Positions 16,846 through 24,292 of a stretch of 37,616 nucleotides of DNA are shown piece by piece; the first letter of the stretch is position 1, and each line of letters begins with the position of its first letter. Below the pieces are notes generated by a model. It made no database searches. It had not been told where the DNA came from and worked only from the letters and a program-made list of their open reading frames with translations. The stretch spans positions 1-37,616 of the forward strand of contig JBCDLI010000021.1 of NCBI GenBank assembly GCA_038745535.1, read 5' to 3'. A program made the position numbers and the translations under genes. The stretch comes from JBCDLI01 sp038745535. Lineage in GTDB: Bacteria; Pseudomonadota; Alphaproteobacteria; Rhizobiales; Rhizobiaceae.

Positions 16846-17062
16846 GCAAACTCACCTATTGTGCGCGCTGGTGCGCCTACCAATGCACCCTCAATCGTGT
16901 GTGAACCGGGGCCGGGTTTTTCGGCGTTTAGCAAACACGTAACGATCTGAACGATGAATGCATCTCGCAGCGTGTCGGCGCACGTGTGGAAAAAGCTTTG
17001 AAACAATTCAACTGCGGATCGTGCGGATTGATGATGCGGTGCACAACCGCTAAGCGCTTGCG

Positions 17063-18634
17063 ATGAACACACCAAATGCCGCCCATTCCGAAACTGTCCT
17101 CATCATCGACTTCGGCAGTCAGGTCACTCAGCTCATCGCGCGTCGTCTACGTGAGTTGAGCGTTTACTGTGAAATTCACCCCTACCAGAACGTGACAGAC
17201 GCGTTGTTGGCTGAACTTGGGCCCAAAGCAGTCATTTTTTCCGGTGGTCCTGCATCTGTATTTGATGACGGCGCACCAATGCCGCCGAAGACAGTCTTCG
17301 ATCTTGGCGTGCCGATTTTGGGCATCTGCTATGGCCAACAGGTGATGATGCACTGCCTGGGTGGCAATGTGGAGCGCGGGCACAAGACCGCCGAATTCGG
17401 TCGTGCTTACGTCACGCCGAAAGCTCCCGATCAGCCACTGCTGGACGGCTGGTTTGCACGCGGCGACGAACAGGTGTGGATGAGTCACGGCGACCATGTT
17501 TCAAAGCTTGCGCCCGGCTTTGAGGTATTTGGCACTTCGCCCAACGCGCCATTCGCGATTGCCGCTGATCCGTCGCGCAACTTCTATGCAGTTCAGTTTC
17601 ACCCGGAAGTGCACCACACGCCTAACGGCAAGAAGCTCTATGAGAACTTCGTGCAGCTCGCCGGTCTAAAGCAGGACTGGACAATGGCGGGCTATAAGGA
17701 TCAGGCCATTGCTGCAATCCGTGAACAGGTCGGCGATAAGCGCGTGATCTGTGGTTTGTCCGGCGGGGTGGACTCGTCCGTGGCCGCCGTTCTCATCCAC
17801 GAAGCGATTGGCGATCAGCTCACATGTATTCTGGTCGATCACGGCCTTCTGCGCATGAACGAAGCCGCTGAAGTCGTCGCTATGTTCCGCGAGAACTACA
17901 ACATTCCGCTTGTGCACGTGGATGCATCCGACATGTTTATCGATGCCTTGGACGGTGAGGCCGATCCAGAAACCAAGCGCAAAACGATCGGCAAGCTTTT
18001 CATCGACGTTTTTGAAACCGAAGCAAAGAAGCTGGGCGGCGCAGAGTTTCTCGCGCAAGGCACGCTTTATCCCGATGTGATCGAGAGCGTATCCTTCTCC
18101 GGTGGCCCGTCGGTCACCATCAAGTCGCACCATAATGTGGGTGGTCTGCCCGATCGGATGAATATGGAATTGGTCGAGCCGCTGCGAGAACTCTTCAAGG
18201 ATGAGGTGCGCTTGCTTGGTCAGGAACTTGGCCTGCCAGACAGCTTCATTGGCCGCCATCCGTTCCCGGGACCCGGTCTGGCAATTCGCTGCCCGGGCGG
18301 TGTCACACGCGAGAAACTGGATATCCTCCGTCAGGCCGACGCGATCTATCTCGATGAAATCCGCAATGCGGGCCTCTACGATGATATCTGGCAGGCTTTT
18401 GCCGTGTTGCTTCCTGTGCAGACCGTAGGGGTCATGGGCGATGGTCGTACATATGAGTTCGTTTGCGCACTGCGCGCGGTGACCTCAGTTGATGGAATGA
18501 CTGCCGATTTTTATCCCTATGACATGGCGTTTCTCGGCAAAGCCGCGACCCGCATCATCAATGAAGTGCGGGGCATCAACCGCGTTGTCTATGACGTGAC
18601 GAGCAAACCGCCCGGCACCATTGAGTGGGAATAA
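17063..18634 (+). CDS. guaA: GMP synthase (glutamine-hydrolysing)
   Basis: Converts XMP to GMP with ATP and glutamine, completing the branch begun by GuaB. The 523 residues are full length. The N-terminal glutamine amidotransferase domain has ILGICYGQQ with nucleophile Cys89 and the FHPEVHHT histidine and glutamate. The ATP-pyrophosphatase domain has GLSGGVDSS near residue 232, and the C-terminal dimerisation domain contains FPGPGLAIR and ends KPPGTIEWE. A small inverted repeat GCGGT-N5-ACCGC (17036-17050) lies just before the start. The toxin-antitoxin pair begins 36 bases after its stop. Confidence 0.98.
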   Translation: MNTPNAAHSETVLIIDFGSQVTQLIARRLRELSVYCEIHPYQNVTDALLAELGPKAVIFSGGPASVFDDGAPMPPKTVFDLGVPILGICYGQQVMMHCLGGNVERGHKTAEFGRAYVTPKAPDQPLLDGWFARGDEQVWMSHGDHVSKLAPGFEVFGTSPNAPFAIAADPSRNFYAVQFHPEVHHTPNGKKLYENFVQLAGLKQDWTMAGYKDQAIAAIREQVGDKRVICGLSGGVDSSVAAVLIHEAIGDQLTCILVDHGLLRMNEAAEVVAMFRENYNIPLVHVDASDMFIDALDGEADPETKRKTIGKLFIDVFETEAKKLGGAEFLAQGTLYPDVIESVSFSGGPSVTIKSHHNVGGLPDRMNMELVEPLRELFKDEVRLLGQELGLPDSFIGRHPFPGPGLAIRCPGGVTREKLDILRQADAIYLDEIRNAGLYDDIWQAFAVLLPVQTVGVMGDGRTYEFVCALRAVTSVDGMTADFYPYDMAFLGKAATRIINEVRGINRVVYDVTSKPPGTIEWE

Positions 18635-18635
18635 T

Positions 18636-18665
18636 GTGTACATTTTTGGGAAAAAGTGTATCTTT
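18636..18665 (+). promoter_or_regulatory. phased direct repeats before the toxin-antitoxin pair
   Basis: GTGTACATTTTT (18636...) and GTGTATCTTTTA (18656...) are near-identical direct repeats whose starts are 20 bases apart, about two helical turns. Between them lies TTTTTGGGAAAAA (18643-18655). They occupy the whole gap between guaA and the antitoxin gene. They may bind the antitoxin or toxin-antitoxin complex for autoregulation. Confidence 0.45.
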
Positions 18666-18670
18666 TACCA

Positions 18671-18928
18671 ATGAAAGCTCACGATGGAATAACAACGGTC
18701 ACCGCGACCATGTTCAAGGCGAAGTGTCTGCGGTTGATCGATGAGATGAACCGTACAGGCGTTCCGATTACGGTTACAAAACACGGGAAGGCAATTGCCA
18801 CGCTTTCGCCGATGCAGCCCGGAACAGATGACAAAGACCTTTTTGGATCGATGCCGGATAGCGTTTTGGGTTTTGATGATCCCACTGCCCCCGTGCTTGA
18901 TCCAGAGGATTGGGAAGCCTTGAGGTGA
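18671..18928 (+). CDS. Phd/YefM-type antitoxin
   Basis: An 85-residue antitoxin-like protein that should bind the neighbouring PIN toxin and its own promoter. The Phd/YefM fold is suggested by TVTATMFKAKCLRLIDEM followed by VPITVTKHGKAIATLSP. An acidic, flexible C-terminus (FDDPTAPVLDPEDWEALR) would be the toxin-binding part. ATG 18671 was chosen because it begins the domain; an upstream GTG at 18656 falls inside the repeat. No good Shine-Dalgarno site is visible. Its stop overlaps the toxin start in a GTGA. Confidence 0.85.
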   Translation: MKAHDGITTVTATMFKAKCLRLIDEMNRTGVPITVTKHGKAIATLSPMQPGTDDKDLFGSMPDSVLGFDDPTAPVLDPEDWEALR

Positions 18929-19338
18929 TCCTTCTGGACACACACGTCGCCGTTTGGTTACGCGCAGGCGACGAGAGGCTCGGGTCTGAAACACGCCAAA
19001 TGATTCGAGAGGCGCAGCAACAAAATGCGGTGTTTCTTTCTCCCATCACCGCTTGGGAGGTCACCATGCTCGTCGCCAAGGGCCGGCTGCAAATGCTTCA
19101 AACGCCCACGGACTGGTATGCCACATTCATAACAGCGTCAGGTGTCGGTGAAGTGCAGCTCGATTGGCGTGTCCTGATTGGGTCAGTCGAACTAACCGAT
19201 TGGGCGCATCGTGATCTCGCTGACCGCATGCTTGTCGCGACTGCAAAGCTCAAACGGTTGACCCTAACGACGGCTGATCAGCGCATGCTCGGTTACTGCC
19301 TTGACCAGCAAATCCCGCATCAAAATGCTTTCCGGTAG
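18925..19338 (+). CDS. VapC-type PIN-domain toxin (ribonuclease)
   Basis: A 137-residue PIN-domain protein, a Mg2+-dependent ribonuclease in known VapC toxins that often cut tRNA or rRNA. The acidic residues expected for the active site are visible in LLDTHVAVW (Asp5), TAWEV (Glu), the DLADRMLVATA block, and LTTADQRM. The GTG start at 18925 overlaps the antitoxin stop, so translation is coupled in the usual antitoxin-toxin order. It is convergent with the MAPEG gene, 10 bases away. The specific RNA target is unknown. Confidence 0.88.
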   Translation: MILLDTHVAVWLRAGDERLGSETRQMIREAQQQNAVFLSPITAWEVTMLVAKGRLQMLQTPTDWYATFITASGVGEVQLDWRVLIGSVELTDWAHRDLADRMLVATAKLKRLTLTTADQRMLGYCLDQQIPHQNAFR

Positions 19339-19348
19339 TTGCGATAAT

Positions 19349-19756
19349 TTACCCAATCATCGCCATCATACCGGCGACGATGAGCCAGAGACAAAGTACA
19401 GCGTTTGTCACAAACGCGATCCCGAATCCGATAAAACGCGGCATCATAGAAGCCTTGGCTTGAACGAAGTACCACGCGTGCACCGCCCGCCCGGCGAAAA
19501 ACAGAACCCCTGCTAGATGAAGCGCCCAAAGCGGCGTATCGATTGCGGCGGCAATCACGAGGCAGATCGTGAACATCGGAATGTTCTCTGCGGCGTTGGC
19601 CGAGCCCCGCATTATTTTTGCCAGATGCTTGTTTTCGCCGTCACCGAGCGCGATTTTTTCTGTGCGGCGAATTTTCCCGGTCTCGTTAGACAGCCAGAAA
19701 AAGATAAAGCTGTTGAGCGCGGCGTAGATGCCGACAATTGCGAGCGCTTGTTCCAT
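19349..19756 (-). CDS. MAPEG family membrane protein
   Basis: A 135-residue, four-helix membrane protein of the MAPEG (eicosanoid and glutathione metabolism) superfamily. Typical features are the cytoplasmic segment LGDGENKHLAKIMRGSANAAENIPMF (core at 19577-19654), which carries the RGSANAAENIP glutathione-binding-type motif, and FFAGRAVHAWYF in the third helix. The internal ATG at 19756 was chosen because GAGGGAACAAA stands before it and the first helix begins there; a longer form would start at 19798. Bacterial members may act as glutathione transferases; no substrate can be inferred. Confidence 0.88.
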   Translation of the reverse strand: MEQALAIVGIYAALNSFIFFWLSNETGKIRRTEKIALGDGENKHLAKIMRGSANAAENIPMFTICLVIAAAIDTPLWALHLAGVLFFAGRAVHAWYFVQAKASMMPRFIGFGIAFVTNAVLCLWLIVAGMMAMIG

Positions 19757-19873
19757 TTTGTTCCCTCGGATCGAGCATAACAGCGCAATCACAGGCAATT
19801 GTGCGCCGAAGCCTGTTCAAATGCGTCTAAAGGCTTACTAAGGGTGACACGCCGAAATATCGAGTGAGCGCCT

Positions 19874-21181
19874 GTGTTTAAATCCTACTTCCCCGAACCA
19901 TCGAAATATTTTCTGTCATTTGTGGTCTGGGCCATCGCCGCAGTTCTGCTCTGGTACGTGGGCGGGGCAAGTGAATGGGGTGTTCCGATCTTCGGCCAAT
20001 CGGAGGAAGGCGCGCCGCCTGTCATCGGTCTGGGTCACTTCGTGACCCCGGAATTTCTCTGGTTCTACTGCTATTATCTGCTGTTCAACGTGCCGTTTAT
20101 CGTCTTCTGGCACTATCGCGCGGCGCACCCGTGGGAACTCTGGTCAGTCGCGGGCGCATCGGTGATTTTGTTTGTTACGTATTTTAATGTTCAGGTCTCG
20201 GTCGCCATCAACAATTGGCGCAGACCCTTCTTCGACATGGTACAGAACGCTCTCGCCGATGAGCCAGACCCACCGGTCGCTGTTGCGGACCTGTTCGAAC
20301 TCATTTTCATTTTCGCCCAACTGGCGTTCATGTTCATCGCTGTCATCGTGGTGTTCCGCTACTTCGTGAGCCACTGGATCTTCCGCTGGCGCACAGCGAT
20401 GAACAATTATTACATGGGGCGCTGGCGGCAGGTGCGCCACATCGAAGGTGCATCCCAGCGCGTGCAGGAAGATACCATGCGCTTTGCTGGCATCATGGAA
20501 GGCCTCGGCGTTTCTGCCATCGACTCAGTGATGACGCTTATTGCCTTTCTGCCCATTCTGTGGGGCCTGTCACAGTTTGTTCCCGAAATTCCGATTTTCG
20601 GCGCAGTACCGCAAGCGCTCGTGTGGGCAGCAATTCTTTGGTCGCTTTTCGGCACATTTTTGCTCGCGCTCGTTGGTATTCGGCTGCCGGGTCTGGAATT
20701 TAAGAATCAGCGCGTGGAGGCGGCCTACCGTAAGGAACTCGTTTACGGCGAGGATAACCCTGAGCGTGCGGGGCCAATGTCGGTGCGTGATCTGTTTGCA
20801 GATGTGCGCCGCAACTATTTTCGACTTTATCTGGAATACATGTATTTCAACGTCTTCCGCTTTGCCTACCTGCAGGCTGACGGCATCTTCGCCTACATCC
20901 TGTTGATCCCCTCAATCATCGCTGGCGCGGCCATCGGCTTCACGTTCGGCATTCTGCAGCAGATTTTGACGGCCTTTAATCAGGTGTCCAACTCGTTCCA
21001 GTATCTCGTGAATTCGTGGACAACGGTGGTGGAGTTGATGTCAATCTACAAGCGTCTGCAGTCCTTCGAAGCGGCCATCAACGATGAAGCCCTACCCGAC
21101 ATCGACAAGGAGTGGCTCGACCTCCATGGCGGCGACACGGGCTCGGATCGCGAGATACCGACCATCGGCGGCAACGTGTAA
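19874..21181 (+). CDS. bacA: BacA/SbmA peptide antibiotic transporter
   Basis: A 435-residue inner-membrane transporter of the SbmA/BacA family, which imports proline-rich peptides, microcins and plant NCR peptides using the proton gradient. Characteristic stretches are MFKSYFPEPSKYFLS at the start, VQVSVAINNWRRPFFDMVQ, FRWRTAMNNYYMGRW and IEGASQRVQEDTMRFA. Others are FEFKNQ-like LEFKNQRVEAAYRKELVYGED and NSWTTVVELMSIYKRL near the end. About eight helices are visible. The start is GTG at 19874 with a weak ribosome-binding site. In rhizobia and Brucella BacA is needed for chronic host infection and for very-long-chain fatty acid lipid A. It is divergent from the MAPEG gene. Confidence 0.94.
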   Translation: MFKSYFPEPSKYFLSFVVWAIAAVLLWYVGGASEWGVPIFGQSEEGAPPVIGLGHFVTPEFLWFYCYYLLFNVPFIVFWHYRAAHPWELWSVAGASVILFVTYFNVQVSVAINNWRRPFFDMVQNALADEPDPPVAVADLFELIFIFAQLAFMFIAVIVVFRYFVSHWIFRWRTAMNNYYMGRWRQVRHIEGASQRVQEDTMRFAGIMEGLGVSAIDSVMTLIAFLPILWGLSQFVPEIPIFGAVPQALVWAAILWSLFGTFLLALVGIRLPGLEFKNQRVEAAYRKELVYGEDNPERAGPMSVRDLFADVRRNYFRLYLEYMYFNVFRFAYLQADGIFAYILLIPSIIAGAAIGFTFGILQQILTAFNQVSNSFQYLVNSWTTVVELMSIYKRLQSFEAAINDEALPDIDKEWLDLHGGDTGSDREIPTIGGNV

Positions 21182-21265
21182 CGATTAGTCTGCGTCGCGG
21201 CCGACAACGCTTTCATTTGCGTCAAATCGCGTTTATGCGCCGTTCGGTAATCATCGGAAAACGCC

Positions 21266-21937
21266 ATGTCTGACGACAGTTTTATTCGCGAAGTCGAAGA
21301 AGAAATCCGCTCCGACCGGATGAAGTCCATCTGGGAACGGTTCGGCACGCTCATCATCGCGGCGGCGTTCGGGATTGTGGTTTTGGTCGCCGCCAACAGC
21401 GCGTGGACATGGTACACCGATGGGCAGGCCACTGCCTCCGGGGATCGGTTCCGCCAAGCGCTCACCTCTGCGACCGAGGGCAACACCGATCAGGCATTGG
21501 AACAGCTTCGCGCTCTGCAAGAAGATGGATACGGCCAATACCCTGTGCTGGCACGCATGCGGGAAGCAACACTGCTCGATAATTCCGGTGATCGTGTAGC
21601 GGCAGTGGAAGCTTTTGACGCCATCGCCGCCGATACTTTTGTGCCTGCGGTGCTGCGTGATGTGGCGCGGCTGCGTGCAGCTTACATCATGGTGGATGAA
21701 GGCACTTATGATGACGTCGCAAATCGTGCTGAACCCCTCGCCGGCGACGATAACCCCATGCGCCATGGTGCCCGCGAAGCGCTTGGCCTTGCTGCGTGGA
21801 AAGCGCAAAACTATGGCGACGCGAAACGCCTGTTCGATCAGATCGTCGCTGACGAAGCGGTGCCACCGACGACGGCTCAACGCGCCAATGTCATGCTCGA
21901 TATTATTCGCGCCACGGGCGAGGTGACCGAGGGGTGA
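21266..21937 (+). CDS. YfgM-like tetratricopeptide membrane-anchored protein
   Basis: A 223-residue protein with a cytoplasmic N-terminus (SDDSFIREVEEEIRSDRMKSIWERFG), one membrane helix at about residues 28-46, and a TPR-like helical periplasmic domain. It matches the build of YfgM/Tpr_21 proteins (PF09976), which associate with the SecYEG translocon and periplasmic chaperones. Its stop overlaps the der start by GTGA. In E. coli yfgM is also just upstream of bamB and der, so the context supports the call. Confidence 0.85.
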   Translation: MSDDSFIREVEEEIRSDRMKSIWERFGTLIIAAAFGIVVLVAANSAWTWYTDGQATASGDRFRQALTSATEGNTDQALEQLRALQEDGYGQYPVLARMREATLLDNSGDRVAAVEAFDAIAADTFVPAVLRDVARLRAAYIMVDEGTYDDVANRAEPLAGDDNPMRHGAREALGLAAWKAQNYGDAKRLFDQIVADEAVPPTTAQRANVMLDIIRATGEVTEG

Positions 21938-23364
21938 GTGTCACCCTCGCGATTGTTGGCCGGCCAAACGTCGGCAAGTCTACGCTGTTCAATCGGCTCG
22001 TCGGCCAGAAGCTAGCCTTGGTGGATGATCAACCCGGTGTAACGCGCGATCGGCGCCGACATGCTGCGCGGCTTCAAGACCTCAAATTCGACGTGATCGA
22101 TACCGCTGGACTTGAAGAGGGCGACCGCAAGTCGCTCGCCGGTCGCATGCGCCAGCAGACCGAGATGGCGATTGAGGAGGCCGATGCGACGCTGTTTGTC
22201 GTTGACGCGCGGGACGGCATCACGCCGGTTGATGCGTCTTTCAGCGCGCTGCTTCGGCGGATGGACAAGCCTATCATCCTGGTCGGTAACAAGGCGGAAG
22301 CACAGGCTGCAAAAACGGCGATGTATGAAGCCTTTGAGCTCGGCTTAGGCGAACCGGTGACGATCTCCGCCGAGCACGGTCTCGGCATGTCCGACCTTCG
22401 AGACGCGATTATCGAAGCACTCGGTGAAGACCGCATGTTCGAAGACGACGCGGATGATCAAGACGTCGCCATCACCGATGTGGATGTGAACGACGAAGAC
22501 TTCGAGGATGACAAAGACGTACTGCCCTACGATCCCGCTAAGCCCTTGCGGATTGCGGTAGTAGGGCGTCCGAACGCTGGCAAGTCTACGCTCATCAACA
22601 CGCTGCTTGGTGAAGACCGCCTGCTGACCGGACCGGAAGCGGGCATTACGCGCGATTCGATCTCCGTCGATTGGGTGTTCAAGGAACGCAAAATTCGGCT
22701 GCACGACACAGCAGGCATGCGGCGCAAGGCGCGTGTGCAGGAAAAGCTAGAGAAACTCTCGGTCGGTGATGCGCTACGGGCGATTCGCTTTGCCGAAGCC
22801 GTGATCGTCGTGCTCGACAGCGCAATACCGTTTGAAAAGCAGGATCTGCAGATCATTGATCTCGTCGTCCGCGAAGGCAGGGCACCGGTGCTCGCCTTCA
22901 ATAAGTGGGACGCAGTGGAGCACAAACAGCAGACGCTGATGCAACTCCGCGAGCAGACCCAGCGCCTATTGCCCCAAGTGCGTGGCATTCGCGCCGTGCC
23001 CGTCTCGGGCAAAAGCGGCTATGGCCTCGATAAGCTTCTGGACGCCGTGTTTGTGACCGATCGCGTGTGGAACACGCGTATCTCCACCGCGCGGCTGAAC
23101 AAGTGGCTCGATGGCATCGTCGCCCATCACCCACCGCCCGCGGTCGCCGGTCGTCGCCTGAAACTGAAGTACATCACGCAGGCCAAAACGCGCCCGCCGG
23201 GTTTTGTGGTCTCTTGTTCGCGGCCGGACGCCGTGCCGACCGCCTACACGCGATATCTCACCAACAATCTCCGCGAAGACTTTGACATGCCGGGCGTGCC
23301 AATCCGCATCCACCTGCGTGGCTCCGACAACCCTTTTGCGGGCAGGGCTAAGAAGAAGCGGTAG
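21934..23364 (+). CDS. der: ribosome biogenesis GTPase Der (EngA)
   Basis: Essential double GTPase required for 50S subunit assembly. G domain 1 begins VGRPNVGKSTLFNRL (residues 7-21) with DTAGLEEGD. G domain 2 begins near residue 210 with VGRPNAGKSTLINTL, DTAGMRRKARV and NKWD. The G4 motif of domain 1 reads NKAE instead of NKxD. The C-terminal KH-like domain (KYITQAKTRPPGF) is complete, and the chain ends FAGRAKKKR. The two G domains are joined by an unusually acidic linker, around residues 166-205. The GTG start at 21934 overlaps the yfgM-like stop, indicating coupling. Confidence 0.97.
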   Translation: MSVTLAIVGRPNVGKSTLFNRLVGQKLALVDDQPGVTRDRRRHAARLQDLKFDVIDTAGLEEGDRKSLAGRMRQQTEMAIEEADATLFVVDARDGITPVDASFSALLRRMDKPIILVGNKAEAQAAKTAMYEAFELGLGEPVTISAEHGLGMSDLRDAIIEALGEDRMFEDDADDQDVAITDVDVNDEDFEDDKDVLPYDPAKPLRIAVVGRPNAGKSTLINTLLGEDRLLTGPEAGITRDSISVDWVFKERKIRLHDTAGMRRKARVQEKLEKLSVGDALRAIRFAEAVIVVLDSAIPFEKQDLQIIDLVVREGRAPVLAFNKWDAVEHKQQTLMQLREQTQRLLPQVRGIRAVPVSGKSGYGLDKLLDAVFVTDRVWNTRISTARLNKWLDGIVAHHPPPAVAGRRLKLKYITQAKTRPPGFVVSCSRPDAVPTAYTRYLTNNLREDFDMPGVPIRIHLRGSDNPFAGRAKKKR

Positions 23365-23381
23365 GGGTGGCTCGCCGCCTT

Positions 23382-23978
23382 TCAGAACAATTTTTTCTGG
23401 TATTTCCACTCGTCTGCGTCCGGCGTTACGCTGTCGAGATCGAAGTCATTGTCGATCAGATGTTGCGCGGACTTGTCACCAAGCTGCGCTGCACGCTCGA
23501 TAATCTTTCGGCCGAGCTCTTCGTCATAGGCGACACCGCGTCCGCGCAGAATGTCGAGGCCGTAGTTGAACGCGCCAACGGAGCTACCCGCTTCCATGGA
23601 GCGGCGATCCCATTCGGCTGCAGCGGCGGCATCTTCCGGCCCGCCCAGTCCATTATCCTCCATCCACGCCATCCAAGTCATGGCGGGAACATTGCCTGCT
23701 TTGGCCAGCGTGTCGAAAATTTCGCGCGCTGTATCGTGGTTGCCGGCTTTTGATTCGATGTAACCGATAAAGCCCATCACAGGATGGGTTTCGCCCTGCC
23801 GCATCCGGTCAATGTGGCTGCAGATCGTCAGCTCTTCAGGATTGTGGGTTCCGTGTTCATCGGACCTGTGCTTACCGCACTGTCCATTGCTTTGGGCCAA
23901 AACCGGTGAGGCGATGGCGGTGAGAATTGCCAAGCCGGGAATAAGAAAAGCAGGGATTACAAAAGATTTGGTACGCAT
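23382..23978 (-). CDS. secreted Sel1-like repeat protein
   Basis: A 198-residue protein with a signal peptide (hydrophobic stretch to about residue 28, cleavage SPVLA-QS). Two or three Sel1/TPR-like repeats are visible: IESKAGNHDTAREIFDTLAKAGNVPAMTWMAWM (core at 23668-23766), DAAAAAEWDRRSMEAGSSVGAFNYG and ELGRKIIERAAQLGDKSAQHLID. Before them a Cys-His-rich segment occurs (QCGKHRSDEHG, ICSHIDRM). ATG 23978 follows GGAGGACAGATCCGA, a strong site with long spacing. Likely periplasmic or exported, possibly a protein-binding scaffold. It is convergent with der, 17 bases away. The function is unknown. Confidence 0.75.
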   Translation of the reverse strand: MRTKSFVIPAFLIPGLAILTAIASPVLAQSNGQCGKHRSDEHGTHNPEELTICSHIDRMRQGETHPVMGFIGYIESKAGNHDTAREIFDTLAKAGNVPAMTWMAWMEDNGLGGPEDAAAAAEWDRRSMEAGSSVGAFNYGLDILRGRGVAYDEELGRKIIERAAQLGDKSAQHLIDNDFDLDSVTPDADEWKYQKKLF

Positions 23979-24292
23979 TCGGATCTGTCCTCCACAGAGA
24001 TTTAAAGCCTGCCAAACATCGCAAAACATGTTCATCGATGTGAGAGATTTCCGCAAAAACTTTGCAAGAAATTTGCAAAAAGGTCTTTCTCTCGAGGTTG
24101 AGCGGAAAAGCTCTGAAACGTGATACGGGTCTGTTGATCAGACCTTCCCCTTAATCCCCTCATAACCTTCCCTAACAAAACATCACCGGCTGCTTAACCG
24201 CCCATCAAGGTTAACAGTTCATATTCTGGAATTGCGTTCGGGGTGTGGTTGAACGCCGAAGCAGGTGCTGCGTTGAGTTCTGGGGTTTGAGT
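23979..24292. other. 314-base divergent intergenic region
   Basis: Separates the Sel1-like gene (minus) from the SleB-type hydrolase gene (plus). It is AT-richer than its surroundings and probably holds both promoters. Visible signals are two TTTGCAA boxes 11 bases apart (24061-24067, 24072-24078), a cluster of TAAC words (24163, 24173, 24195, 24212), and the inverted repeat TTAACC-N9-GGTTAA (24194-24214). I see no gene. Confidence 0.7.

Noticed and set aside
16842..16904. 20-residue Cys-rich mini frame starting at a GTGA overlap with the nucleosidase stop
   Set aside because: Three cysteines and the overlap are suggestive, but the length is easily met by chance and no ribosome-binding site is visible.
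17666..18259. Minus-strand open frame of 197 codons inside guaA
   Set aside because: It lies wholly within guaA and has no ribosome-binding site or recognisable domain.
18601..19873. Possible integration site at the guaA 3' end with att repeats
   Set aside because: I found no second copy of the guaA end sequence downstream and no integrase, so an island is not supported.
21251..21880. Minus-strand open frame of 209 codons opposite the YfgM-like gene
   Set aside because: Shadow of a gene supported by its anchor helix, TPR pattern and coupling to der.
22273..22300. NKAE instead of NKxD in the first G domain of Der as a loss of GTP specificity
   Set aside because: Similar NKxE sequences occur in Der of this bacterial class as far as I know, so this is probably normal variation.
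24151..24176. Canonical CtrA site before the cell-wall hydrolase
   Set aside because: The best match has only one perfect half site; reported only as a weak regulatory cluster.
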